Source: JARFUG01 sp050485365
Lineage (GTDB): Bacteria; Desulfobacterota; Desulfuromonadia; Desulfuromonadales; JACZKF01
NCBI GenBank assembly: GCA_050485365.1
Contig: JBJHBH010000063.1
Coordinates: forward strand, 1-21,127
Direction of reading: 5' to 3'
DNA length: 21,127 nucleotides
Under the pieces are notes generated by a model that was not told where the DNA came from, did not search any database, and saw nothing but the letters and a program-made list of their open reading frames with translations. Position 1 is the stretch's first letter. Each line of letters starts with the position of its first letter. This document shows positions 1 through 7,063 of the stretch, one piece after another. The position numbers were made by a program, and so were the translations under genes.

Positions 1-1072
1 CCGCAACGACGAGAGTGCCGATCCCGAAGGCCGCCAAGCGCGTTCTACCGGGCTCGAGACGCGCCGGAAGGACTTCGGCAAAGCCCGGGTCCTCTGAATA
101 GAATACCCAATAGCCGACGGGATCGCAATGGGGGTCGACACAGCGCTCCCACCGGAACGTCACCGAACGGCGCAGATTGTCCTGGTCGGGCAGAGGATGA
201 ATCAGAACCGGTACGTCGGGGGGGGTGTTTCCGGGTGCGATCCGCCCTGTACCGGTGGCGAACGCGCGCAGCGTTGTCTGGGCGCTCCCCGCCTCCCCGT
301 AGGGGATGTCGAGAGCCGCGCCGTGGTCGCCGACGCTCCAGGGGAGGTATTCGATACGCAGCCCGCAACGCCCCCCCGGCGCAAGGGTCCGCTCGGAGCA
401 CCCGTCGGAGCGCAGCGCGAAGGGGGCGAAGGGCTCCGAAGACACGATCTCCCCGAGGGCGACGGGGACGCCGCCGGTGTTGATGAGGAACAGGGTTCCG
501 CTGATGCGGGTGCCGAGATAGACCGCCCCGAAGGTCACCTCTTCGGCGTCGACGCTCAGGGAAAGCCCGGCCGGCGGCTCCTCGGGATCGTCTCCCGGCG
601 CTTCTGTTGGCGGCGGCTGTGCGGGCGGCGACGAAGGCGGATCGTTTCCGGGGGGCGGACTGTCGGGCGGATTGGGGAGGCGAATCCCCTCGCCGAAGAC
701 GCGGACCGTTTCCCGCGACGTGCGGTTTCTCCCCTCTGTGTAGGTGACGTCGATTCTCCCTGAGTAGCTTCTTTCCTCGGTGGGATAAAAGCCGATGGTG
801 AAGCGGCACGACTCTTTTTCCCTGAGCCGCTCACCGCTGCACTCGTCGTGAACGATGTAGATCGTGCCGTCCTGCGCATTGCGCGGGCCGACCTCCGTGA
901 TCGTGATCGGGTCGTCATCGTCGTTGACGACCAGAACATGGGCCTGCGCGACCTGTTCGACGGGGACCGCCCCGAAGTCGATTCTGGACGGCTCCAGCTC
1001 GACGTCCGCATGTAGGCGGATGGGAAGAAACAGCAAAAAGAAGAGCGATAAAATCGACAGTCTCCGCAGCAT
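1..1072 (-). CDS. Exported ASH/choice-of-anchor-D-like domain protein (3' end beyond window)
   Basis: The frame starts at an ATG at 1072, has a GAGGAGG ribosome site 6-7 nt upstream, and stays open to the left edge (357 codons seen). Residues 1-22 form a signal peptide: MLRR, then a Leu/Phe-rich core, then LHA before DVEL. Residues about 23-130 and 168-270 are two beta-rich modules, each beginning with a 'xxDFGAV' or 'xVTFGAV' strand and containing a Cys pair. This is typical of ASPM-SPD-2-Hydin (ASH) or choice-of-anchor D repeats found in secreted bacterial proteins. A Pro/Asp/Glu-rich linker (about 130-168) separates them. The last visible part (VTFRWERC, then GYWVFYSEDPGF) resembles a fibronectin-III-like strand pattern. 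Domain names are inferred from pattern, not from a search. It probably acts in the periplasm or at the cell surface; its ligand is unknown. It is divergent from rtcA. Confidence 0.8.
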   Translation of the reverse strand, partial: MLRRLSILSLFFLLFLPIRLHADVELEPSRIDFGAVPVEQVAQAHVLVVNDDDDPITITEVGPRNAQDGTIYIVHDECSGERLREKESCRFTIGFYPTEERSYSGRIDVTYTEGRNRTSRETVRVFGEGIRLPNPPDSPPPGNDPPSSPPAQPPPTEAPGDDPEEPPAGLSLSVDAEEVTFGAVYLGTRISGTLFLINTGGVPVALGEIVSSEPFAPFALRSDGCSERTLAPGGRCGLRIEYLPWSVGDHGAALDIPYGEAGSAQTTLRAFATGTGRIAPGNTPPDVPVLIHPLPDQDNLRRSVTFRWERCVDPHCDPVGYWVFYSEDPGFAEVLPARLEPGRTRLAAFGIGTLVVA

Positions 1073-1102
1073 CTCGACGCCTCCTCGTATTTTTATTATC
1101 TC

Positions 1103-1130
1103 GTTTTAATTTATGTCGAGGTGATGTCAA
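1103..1130 (-). promoter_or_regulatory. Candidate sigma70 promoter for the ASH-domain gene
   Basis: Read on the minus strand, a perfect -35 TTGACA (1130-1125) is followed after 16 nt by TAAAAC (1108-1103), in an AT-rich stretch about 30 nt upstream of the ATG at 1072. The -10 box is weak. The rest of the divergent gap (1073-1204) holds only the two ribosome sites. Confidence 0.4.
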
Positions 1131-1204
1131 GGCGCGATTTTCCCGGCGGGGCCGTGTTGGCACCGAAGCACTTTGGGGTACGCTCTTGGTGGGAGGATGC
1201 CGAC

Positions 1205-2251
1205 ATGATCGAGATCGACGGCTCTCTGGGGGAAGGGGGCGGACAGATCGTGCGCAGCGCCCTGACGATGGCCATCGTCACCGGCGAGGCGATCCGGATC
1301 GAGCGGATTCGGGCTCGGCGCAGCGCGCCCGGCCTGCGGCCGCAGCATCTCAAGGCCGCCGAAGCCGCCGCCGCCATCTGCGAAGGGCGCCTGGAAGGGG
1401 CGCAGATCGGATCGGAGAGGCTCGTCTTTCACCCCGGCAGGCTCCGCCCGTTCAGCGGCCGCTTCGACATCGGCACCGCCGGAGCGACGAGCCTGCTTCT
1501 ACAGACGGTCGCGCTGCCGCTGATGCGGGCCGAGAGCGCCTCGCAGCTGACCCTGTGCGGCGGCACGCACGTCCCGTGGAGCCCCTCGTTCCACTACCTC
1601 GAACGCCAATGGCTTGCGTGGCTGCGGGCCATGGGGGCGCAGATCCGCATCGAGCTGCAACGTCCCGGCTTCTACCCGCGCGGAGGGGGCCTCATGGAAG
1701 CGCACATCGATCCCTCCTCCGTCCTTCGCCCCCTCGTACGCACCGAGCGGGGACCCCTTCGCGAGATCCGTCTCCTGTCGCTGAGCGCCGGATTGCCTCG
1801 CCGGATCGCCGAGCGGCAAAGCCGCGCCGCGTCGCAGATCCTCGCGCGCTGCCGAGCCGAAATCCGCACCGAAATCCTCTGCCTCGACTCCCTGTCCAAA
1901 GGGACGATGCTGCTGGCCGAAGGCGTCTTCGAATCGGCGCGCGCGGTATTTTTCTCCCTCGGGCAAAGGGGAAAACCGGCCGAGCGGGTCGGCGCCGAGG
2001 CCGCCGAAGCGCTCCTCGATTTTCTTCGCAGCGACGCGCCCGTCGAGGAGCACGGCGCCGATCAGCTCATCCTCCCTCTGGCGCTGGCGCAGGGGGAGTC
2101 GGTCTTTCGCACCTCGACCGTGACGACGCACCTGCAGACCAACATCCGCATCCTTCACCATTTCCTCCCCGATCGAGTCCGCATCGAGCGCCACCCGGGA
2201 GGATCGGCCACCGTCCATATCCGCGGAGAACCAGGGCGGAAGGCACCCTGA
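1205..2251 (+). CDS. rtcA: RNA 3'-terminal phosphate cyclase
   Basis: RtcA uses ATP to convert an RNA 3'-phosphate to a 2',3'-cyclic phosphate through a covalent enzyme-AMP intermediate; it acts in the cytoplasm. The product is 348 aa, close to E. coli RtcA (338). It opens with the family start MIEIDGSLGEGGGQIVRSAL and carries the RtcA signature RPGFYPRGGG. The C-terminal TTHLQTN motif supplies the adenylated His, which falls at residue 309, the same number as in E. coli. I chose the ATG at 1205 because GGGAGGA lies 7 nt upstream and the family N-terminus begins there; an upstream in-frame GTG at 1121 has no support. A zinc-ribbon gene follows 25 nt downstream, probably in the same transcript. 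No rtcB ligase or RtcR regulator is in the window, so this is not the classical rtcBA layout. Confidence 0.95.
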   Translation: MIEIDGSLGEGGGQIVRSALTMAIVTGEAIRIERIRARRSAPGLRPQHLKAAEAAAAICEGRLEGAQIGSERLVFHPGRLRPFSGRFDIGTAGATSLLLQTVALPLMRAESASQLTLCGGTHVPWSPSFHYLERQWLAWLRAMGAQIRIELQRPGFYPRGGGLMEAHIDPSSVLRPLVRTERGPLREIRLLSLSAGLPRRIAERQSRAASQILARCRAEIRTEILCLDSLSKGTMLLAEGVFESARAVFFSLGQRGKPAERVGAEAAEALLDFLRSDAPVEEHGADQLILPLALAQGESVFRTSTVTTHLQTNIRILHHFLPDRVRIERHPGGSATVHIRGEPGRKAP

Positions 2252-2276
2252 AACACCTCATCCGAAGGAGGCTCCC

Positions 2277-2483
2277 ATGCCTGAAATCCTCATCCGATGT
2301 CCCATCACCGGTCGCGACGTCCATACCGGCGTCTCTCTCGCATCCGAGGTCTTTCTCCACAGCGACTTCGAGACCCACCCCGTGGCGTGCCCCTACTGCG
2401 GAGGGCGCCATGCCTGGAAGAAGGGGGATGCCTACATGCAGTTTCCGCCCGAAAGGACTCCTTCGAAGACGAAGCCGCACTGA
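2277..2483 (+). CDS. Small zinc-ribbon-like protein (paralogue 1)
   Basis: A 68-aa protein with a strong AAGGAGG ribosome site (about 2264-2270) ahead of the ATG. It carries two metal-ligand pairs: an RCPITGRDV segment near the N-terminus and CPYCGGRHAW further on, followed by the conserved-looking KKGDAY. A homologous 58-aa protein is encoded on the other strand at 13348-13524; the two share the order LIRCP-T-TG, then C-x2-C-G-x-H-x-W, then K-DAY. I recognise this as a common type of small uncharacterised protein with a zinc-ribbon look, but cannot name a function. It is 25 nt after rtcA and probably co-transcribed with it. The extra C-terminal tail (PPERTPSKTKPH) is absent from the paralogue. 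Confidence 0.8.
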   Translation: MPEILIRCPITGRDVHTGVSLASEVFLHSDFETHPVACPYCGGRHAWKKGDAYMQFPPERTPSKTKPH

Positions 2484-2585
2484 GTCGAAGGAGAATCGAG
2501 GCGCCTTGACAAGGGCGTAGGCGATGATAATCAGAGCATCAGGAGGACCGCAAATCCCCCTCATGCACCGAAAGGAGGCGCGCAG

Positions 2586-3182
2586 ATGAGACGCGACCCG
2601 GAAACCGACCTGCCGAGCGAAGACGAGCTTCGTGCCCTCAGCGACAGGACCACCGACGAAATCGAAGACGACATCGTCCGGATTCGGGCCGCGATGGACC
2701 AGACCCTGAGCGCCATCGAAGGAAAGCTCGACGCGACCGAGCTCATGCGCAGGGTGCAGAGCTATCTGACGGCGGGGCCCGGCGAATTCGGTGCGAACCT
2801 CTCAAAGGTGCTGAAGGAGAACCCGATACCCGTTTTGATGGTCGGTATCGGGCTGGCGTGGCTGGGATGGGCGGGCGTGCGGCAGAAGAGCCGGGAAATC
2901 GAGAAGATCTATCTCGATGCGTATGAGAGGTTCGAACGCAAAAGAAGGCGGCGCCAATCGTGGAACGACCTCTCCCATGCCGCCGTGCGCCTTCGGGGAA
3001 AGATGCGACGCGCGCGAAAGGAGGCGGCTGTGGCGGCCGAACCTGAGCGGCGGCACCGCGCCAGGCGACGCAGCGCGACACGACGAAAAGAGGGCGCGGC
3101 CCGTATCCGCACCCCCCTGATGAGCTCGCTCGGTGCCGTCGTCGGGGCGGCCTTCAGCGCCGCGCTGTCGAAACGGCTCTGA
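2586..3182 (+). CDS. DUF3618-type membrane-anchored protein
   Basis: A 198-aa protein with an AAGGAGG ribosome site (2572-2578) ahead of the ATG. Residues about 22-55 (TTDEIEDDIVRIRAAMDQTL and onward) fit the DUF3618 pattern: an acidic start, then I-x2-T/R-R and a regular amphipathic helix. A single hydrophobic segment at about 80-98 (NPIPVLMVGIGLAWLGW) is the likely membrane span. Residues 105-175 are very rich in Arg/Lys, and the C-terminus is a short Gly/Ala-rich segment (SSLGAVVGAAFSAAL) that may be a second membrane contact. DUF3618 genes often lie beside a DUF1469 (holin superfamily III) gene; none is seen here. The role is unknown; a cell-envelope or stress-related role is only a guess. 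It is the last gene of the rtcA strand block, before the terminator at 3344-3387. Confidence 0.75.
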   Translation: MRRDPETDLPSEDELRALSDRTTDEIEDDIVRIRAAMDQTLSAIEGKLDATELMRRVQSYLTAGPGEFGANLSKVLKENPIPVLMVGIGLAWLGWAGVRQKSREIEKIYLDAYERFERKRRRRQSWNDLSHAAVRLRGKMRRARKEAAVAAEPERRHRARRRSATRRKEGAARIRTPLMSSLGAVVGAAFSAALSKRL

Positions 3183-3245
3183 GAGCCACCCCTTCTCGGT
3201 ATCTATTCACCTCGTGTGGGGTCGCGGCTCACATGACAAGGGTGT

Positions 3246-3287
3246 CTGGCGCCATGGACGGCGCCAGTCAAGCGGCCATGGACGGCG
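3246..3287. repeat. Palindromic unit with an internal 12-nt direct repeat
   Basis: CTGGCGCC (3246-3253) and GGCGCCAG (3260-3267) are perfect inverted arms around a 6-nt loop, ATGGAC. The segment CCATGGACGGCG occurs at 3252-3263 and again at 3276-3287. The second copy runs straight into the 59-nt repeat that starts at 3281, so the block looks like a compound REP-like intergenic element. Confidence 0.6.
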
Positions 3288-3339
3288 AAAAGCGTCCCTT
3301 GGCATGGGAGGTGGGACCCCTTGCTGAACAGTTACCCTT
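3281..3339. repeat. 59-nt intergenic repeat, copy 1
   Basis: This segment matches 4553-4611 at 52 of 59 positions, in the same orientation. It contains CGTCCCTTGGCATGGGAGGT and ends in GAACAGTTACC. An imperfect hairpin can form between GGCATGGG and CCCTTGCT (one mismatch, one G-U pair). A third, partial copy of the 3' half occurs at 19786-19807. Confidence 0.75.
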
Positions 3340-3343
3340 CTCG

Positions 3344-3387
3344 AACGAAGAACCCCGAGGGAGCCGTCGCCCTCGGGGTTCTTCGTT
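3344..3387. terminator. Bidirectional intrinsic terminator
   Basis: A perfect 18-bp stem: AACGAAGAACCCCGAGGG (3344-3361) and its reverse complement (3370-3387) around an 8-nt loop. It sits between the converging DUF3618 and ferritin-like genes and can serve both. The U-tract is poor, but stem length and position are convincing. Confidence 0.85.
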
Positions 3388-3418
3388 GCGAAAAGCGCAG
3401 ATGGGACGGCGGGACGGA

Positions 3419-3928
3419 TCAGCGATCGACGTCGCGGCCGAACTGATGGAACTCGTCGAGGTTGCTGAACTCGCGCCAGGCCAGGTACTCGTTCGGCGCG
3501 TTGACGAAGTTGTAGATGTTTTCGAGGATGTTGAAATGCTTCTGCTCCTCGGCGGCGATGCGCATGAGGATCTCCCTCACCGCCGGGTTCGACTCCTTCT
3601 TCGCCGCCTCTTCGTACAGATCGACGCTGTCGGCTTCGAGCTTCATGGCATAGAGATACCCTTCCAGGTCGTCTTCGAGAGGGGGGACGCTCACCTTGCC
3701 GGCGAGGAGCTCTCCAAAGATGTTCTGCGCCTCCTGCAGCACCGTGGTGTCCTCCATGCGCGGAGTCTCGGTCTGCAGGGCCTGAAAGATTTCGTAGTGC
3801 TTCTGCTCGTCGGCGGCGAGGCGGGTGAAGATCGTGCGCAGCCCAGGATTCCCGCACTTCTGGGCCATCTTCTCGTAAAAGGCCTTCCCGTCCTGTTCCA
3901 TCTTCATGGCGAAATCGAATACGCCCAT
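3419..3928 (-). CDS. Ferritin-like (rubrerythrin-type) diiron protein, 169 aa
   Basis: A four-helix ferritin-like protein without a rubredoxin domain. The diiron ligand pattern is complete: E11, E41-x-x-H44 (DEQKHYE), E98 (KLEADS) and E128-x-x-H131 (EEQKHFN), that is, E and ExxH twice as in the rubrerythrin/erythrin family. The likely role is peroxide reduction or iron handling in the cytoplasm; without a rubredoxin domain it needs an external electron donor. I chose the ATG at 3928 because AAGGAGG lies 5 nt upstream; an in-frame start at 3964 would add 12 residues across the ribosome site. It lies 93 nt downstream of a second ferritin-like gene and has its own candidate promoter in that gap. 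The last 30 residues (YLAWREFSNLDEFHQFGRDV) are aromatic and acidic and lie beyond the helical bundle. Confidence 0.9.
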   Translation of the reverse strand: MGVFDFAMKMEQDGKAFYEKMAQKCGNPGLRTIFTRLAADEQKHYEIFQALQTETPRMEDTTVLQEAQNIFGELLAGKVSVPPLEDDLEGYLYAMKLEADSVDLYEEAAKKESNPAVREILMRIAAEEQKHFNILENIYNFVNAPNEYLAWREFSNLDEFHQFGRDVDR

Positions 3929-3989
3929 CCTTCCCTCCTTCTCTTCGAGCTGATCGGGCTTCATGATGGAGAAACACGCGAGTCACTCA

Positions 3990-4017
3990 ACTCTAGCGGG
4001 GAAGTCTTCGGTGTCAA
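3990..4017 (-). promoter_or_regulatory. Candidate sigma70 promoter for the downstream ferritin-like gene
   Basis: On the minus strand TTGACA (4017-4012) is followed after 16 nt by TAGAGT (3995-3990). It lies in the gap between the two ferritin-like genes, so the gene at 3419-3928 could be expressed apart from its neighbour. Confidence 0.5.
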
Positions 4018-4021
4018 GCTC

Positions 4022-4522
4022 TCATGCCTGCCTGGACGCCAGGAGCCGGGCGCGGCGATCGCGGATCGCCGCGGCGTGACTTTCCTCCTCGTCGGCCAGC
4101 CACGTGAAGGCCTCTTTCCCTTCGGCGCTGAGGGACCGGGCGGCGGCCTGCCGGAAATAGTCGGCGAAGCTCTCTTCGGCTGCGATGGCGAGGTCGACCG
4201 CCTTCAGGTCCGGATCGTCACCGTGCAGGACCTCTTCGATGCGCTCGACCGAGGGGAAGACCTCCTTTTCGCGAAAGCGCTGGAGATAGGGGATAAACGC
4301 CTCTTCGTTGTCGAAGAAGGCCCCGTCCCGGTATTTGGGGACGAGCTTCTCCAGGGTCCTGAGGTGCGCGACCTCGTCCTGGGCGAGCCAGGTGAAGATC
4401 TCGCGGATCAGCTCGCTGCGGGCCTTCAGCGCCAATGCGGTGTAGAAGCGGTACCCTCTTTTCTCGACTTCCATCGCGGCACGAATGACCTCGAACCCGC
4501 TGAAATGCTCTACTGCGTTCAT
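4022..4522 (-). CDS. Ferritin-like diiron protein, 166 aa
   Basis: A second four-helix protein of the ferritin-like/rubrerythrin type. The ligand pattern is intact: E20 (MEVEKRGY), E50-x-x-H53 (DEVAHLR), E116/E117 (AAEESFADYF) and E146-x-x-H149 (EEESHAAA). It clearly differs from its neighbour at 3419-3928 in sequence but has the same plan, suggesting an old duplication or two specialised members. No rubredoxin domain. Start choice: AAGGAG (4537-4532) is 3 nt from an ATG at 4528 and 9 nt from an ATG at 4522; the second spacing is better, so I prefer 4522, but the 168-aa form is possible. The gene lies between the two copies of the 59-nt repeat together with its neighbour. Confidence 0.88.
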   Translation of the reverse strand: MNAVEHFSGFEVIRAAMEVEKRGYRFYTALALKARSELIREIFTWLAQDEVAHLRTLEKLVPKYRDGAFFDNEEAFIPYLQRFREKEVFPSVERIEEVLHGDDPDLKAVDLAIAAEESFADYFRQAAARSLSAEGKEAFTWLADEEESHAAAIRDRRARLLASRQA

Positions 4523-4552
4523 TCCCATCGTCTCCTTTTTCGTATTAATTCA

Positions 4553-4611
4553 GACGGCGAAAAACGTCCCTTGGCATGGGAGGTATGACCCCATGCCGAA
4601 CGGTTACCTTT
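4553..4611. repeat. 59-nt intergenic repeat, copy 2
   Basis: 88% identical to 3281-3339 and in the same orientation. Here the central hairpin is perfect: GGCATGGG (4573-4580) and CCCATGCC (4590-4597) with a 9-nt loop, followed directly by GAACGGTTACC. Two of the seven differences from copy 1 (T to A and T to C in the 3' arm) improve the stem, which favours a selected structure. It lies just upstream of the ferritin-like gene that starts at 4522. Confidence 0.75.
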
Positions 4612-4624
4612 TTCACACACGAGC

Positions 4625-4648
4625 GGGGCGGGCACAGCAGCCCGCCCC
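4625..4648. terminator. GC-rich hairpin after the AsmA gene
   Basis: A 9-bp perfect stem, GGGGCGGGC (4625-4633) with GCCCGCCCC (4640-4648), around ACAGCA. It is 33 nt past the stop codon of the AsmA gene on the minus strand. There is no good U-tract on either strand, so termination is inferred from position and stem strength. Confidence 0.5.
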
Positions 4649-4680
4649 TTCCAATCCAGATAATATTCGTTGCGCTACGG

Positions 4681-7059
4681 TTACCGGAAGAGCCCCCGAA
4701 TGGCGTCCTCGATAGGGCTTCGTCTCGGCTCTTCGGCGGGCGCCTCGCCTTCGGGCGTCTCGGGGGGCTCCTGCCTGGGCAGCAGCCGCTCGATTCCCCG
4801 TTCGAGCTGCTGGCGCAGCTCCTGGTCGGCTCTCTCTCTGAGCTGTCGCTGAATGCCGGTGGTGTCGATGGTGAATCGCGGCTCCGAAGCGGTGCCGGCC
4901 ACCCGGATCGGCACGCTCCCCCACCCCTGATCGTCCTTCAGAAACTGCGTCACCGTCCCGCGGGCGTCGAGCCTGCCGAGGAGGTCGGGCGAGAAGCGCG
5001 GGTTGAGCGAGAGGTCGAGGGCGAAATTCTCCAGTCCGACGGTACCGGTGGGATTCATGCGGACGGCGCTGCCGTCGATGACGCTGTTGACCTGCAGGTT
5101 GCCGTCGCGGGCGGTGAAGCTCCCTCTGGCTTCGCTGAAGCGAAGAACGCGCAGCTCCTCCAGGTTGAGAAAATCGGCCAGATCCCGCACCAGTCCGTCG
5201 CCCGTCAGCCGCCCGTCGCGGATCGACACCGCGCCCCCGCCGGTGAGAGTGCGGCGGATCTGATCCGTCTCGATCCCCCTCCCCTCAAGCTGCGTCTGCA
5301 GGTTCATGGTGCCGAAAACGCTCCCGGCGGCGGCGGGAAGAAAAGCGCTCACCAGAGGATCAGCCTGCAGCCCGCGCAGCTCGATGGCCGCCCGGAAGGG
5401 GGGCTGCGGGTTGCCGAGATCGAGACGGGCGTTTCCTTCGAAAGAGCCGCCGAGGCTCTTGCCGCTGAGCTGCTGAACCGTCAGGACGTTGTTCTCGAGC
5501 CGGTAGGTCATCAGAAAATCGTTCACCGTCAGCCCTTTGTAGACGGTCTGGCCGACGCGCACCGAACCCTGCGCGCGCAGCGGCAGATCGAGCGGTTCGA
5601 AAGGCTCGGCGACGCGCTCTTCGGCCGCGACGGCCGGGGCCGCGGCGGTCTGCAGCAGCGGATCAAGGGCGAAGCGCTCGGCGGAGATGTCGCTTCGCAC
5701 CTCGATGATGTCGCCGAACAGATTGTTCACCTGCAGATCGATGGCGGCGCGGTCGTCGCCGAGCTGCATCTGCAGATTTTCAGAGCGCACCGTACCGGGG
5801 CCGAGGCGAAGCACCCCGTCCAAGGCTGGACGGAGCTCGCCGACGCGGGCCGAGAGTCGATTCAGCCGGACCTCGCCGTTCTGCACAAGGTTCTCAACGT
5901 CGGCCGCCGGGCCGCGCAGCTCAGCCCGGGCGCTGATGCGCCCTGCGGGTTCGAGCTCGTCGAGGGGGGGGACAAGGCCCGGCGGCAGCGCAGCGAGCAC
6001 CTCACGCACCTCGATCTCGGGGACGTTCAGGCGCAGATCGACGCGGGGCTCGTCGGCGTAGTCCGCGACGGTGCCCGCAATCCGCACGGGGATCTGGTTG
6101 AATCGAAGGGTCGACTCGCTCAGGGTGAGGGTCTGCGCCGCGAGATCGGCGACGAGATCGTAGTCGATGCGCACCGCGGCGTCACGCAGATGCAGGGGCT
6201 CGTCCCCCTCGCGCTCCACAAGGAGATCGATGCCGTCGAGCCGCACCTCGCCGCGGGAAGCGACCTGCTCGGCACCCCCTTCGGCCCTCAGATCGAGCTG
6301 GACCGTCATGGCGTTGAGGCGCCCCGGGAGCGCCTCCTGAAAATAGGGGGTGAACTGTGCGATGTCGAGGCCGCGAACGCTGATCTCGGCGCTCCCCTGC
6401 GCCGTGCGCGGATCGATGCGGCCGGATGCCTCCATGCGGCCCGGATTCAGGTCGCCGCTTGCCTGCCAGGGGAAGGGCGAGGTGAGGGAGATGCTGCGCG
6501 CCGAGAAGTCGAAGGCGCTCAGGCGAAAGCGCAAAGGCTCCTCCCCCTGGTGCGCGTGGTCGGTAAAGACGAGCTCACCTCCCTGAACGGCGATCTGGGA
6601 GATGAGCAGATCGATGGGAGTTTCGTCGCGCTCCTCACCCGGCTCGACCGTGACGACCTGCTCGACGCGATCGTCGAGCAGGTCGCTGAAATTGAAGCGG
6701 TCCTCGGCGATCCGCTCGATGTGGATCAGTGGGCGGTCGAAGCGCGCCTCGTCGACGATCACCCGCCGGAAGAGCAAAGGGATGAGCTTGAAGCGCAAAA
6801 CGACCCGATCGGCGGCGACGAACGCTTCGGGGCTCTCCCGCTCGTAGATGGTCAGGTCGTTCAGAACGATTCCGCTGAACAGGCCGACCTCGACCTCGCC
6901 CAGAGAAATCTCGCGCTGCAGAGCGTCCTGCGCCATCGGCACGACGACGGCCTTGATGCGCTCCGGCGTGACGAAAACCCGAACCAGAATGACGAGCGCC
7001 ACGACGAGGACGACGAGAACGGCGGCGGCGATGCCGATGATCTTCACTGCCTTGTTCAT
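4681..7059 (-). CDS. AsmA family protein
   Basis: A 792-aa protein with one N-terminal membrane segment (residues about 5-29, GIAAAVLVVLVVALVILVRV) and a long beta-rich body in the periplasm. The AsmA start is clear: a hydrophobic anchor, then the early ISLGEVEVGLFSGIVLNDLT strand pattern. The C-terminal third carries the AsmA-like pattern of repeated LSGKSLGGSFEGNARLDL and GGAVSIRDGRLTG segments. AsmA-like proteins are linked to phospholipid transport between membranes and to outer-membrane assembly in Gram-negative bacteria. The last 60 residues are charged and Pro/Glu-rich (RQEPPETPEGEAPAEEPRR). The ATG at 7059 has AGGAGA upstream and lies 4 nt after the stop of the EVE-domain gene, so the two are surely co-transcribed. 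Which AsmA subfamily it belongs to cannot be told here. Confidence 0.9.
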   Translation of the reverse strand: MNKAVKIIGIAAAVLVVLVVALVILVRVFVTPERIKAVVVPMAQDALQREISLGEVEVGLFSGIVLNDLTIYERESPEAFVAADRVVLRFKLIPLLFRRVIVDEARFDRPLIHIERIAEDRFNFSDLLDDRVEQVVTVEPGEERDETPIDLLISQIAVQGGELVFTDHAHQGEEPLRFRLSAFDFSARSISLTSPFPWQASGDLNPGRMEASGRIDPRTAQGSAEISVRGLDIAQFTPYFQEALPGRLNAMTVQLDLRAEGGAEQVASRGEVRLDGIDLLVEREGDEPLHLRDAAVRIDYDLVADLAAQTLTLSESTLRFNQIPVRIAGTVADYADEPRVDLRLNVPEIEVREVLAALPPGLVPPLDELEPAGRISARAELRGPAADVENLVQNGEVRLNRLSARVGELRPALDGVLRLGPGTVRSENLQMQLGDDRAAIDLQVNNLFGDIIEVRSDISAERFALDPLLQTAAAPAVAAEERVAEPFEPLDLPLRAQGSVRVGQTVYKGLTVNDFLMTYRLENNVLTVQQLSGKSLGGSFEGNARLDLGNPQPPFRAAIELRGLQADPLVSAFLPAAAGSVFGTMNLQTQLEGRGIETDQIRRTLTGGGAVSIRDGRLTGDGLVRDLADFLNLEELRVLRFSEARGSFTARDGNLQVNSVIDGSAVRMNPTGTVGLENFALDLSLNPRFSPDLLGRLDARGTVTQFLKDDQGWGSVPIRVAGTASEPRFTIDTTGIQRQLRERADQELRQQLERGIERLLPRQEPPETPEGEAPAEEPRRSPIEDAIRGLFR

Positions 7060-7063
7060 CTGC

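Noticed and set aside
1157..1180. Sigma54-type promoter (TTGGCACC) before rtcA
   Set aside because: The -24-like TGGCAC is there, but no TGC follows at the required spacing.
2506..2531. Promoter TTGACA...GATAAT before the DUF3618 gene
   Set aside because: The boxes are good but only 14 nt apart, too short for a normal sigma70 promoter; the gene is probably read through from rtcA.
3233..4588. A 451-codon plus-strand open frame across both ferritin-like genes
   Set aside because: Antisense to two proteins with intact diiron motifs and proper ribosome sites; it also runs through a terminator and both repeats.
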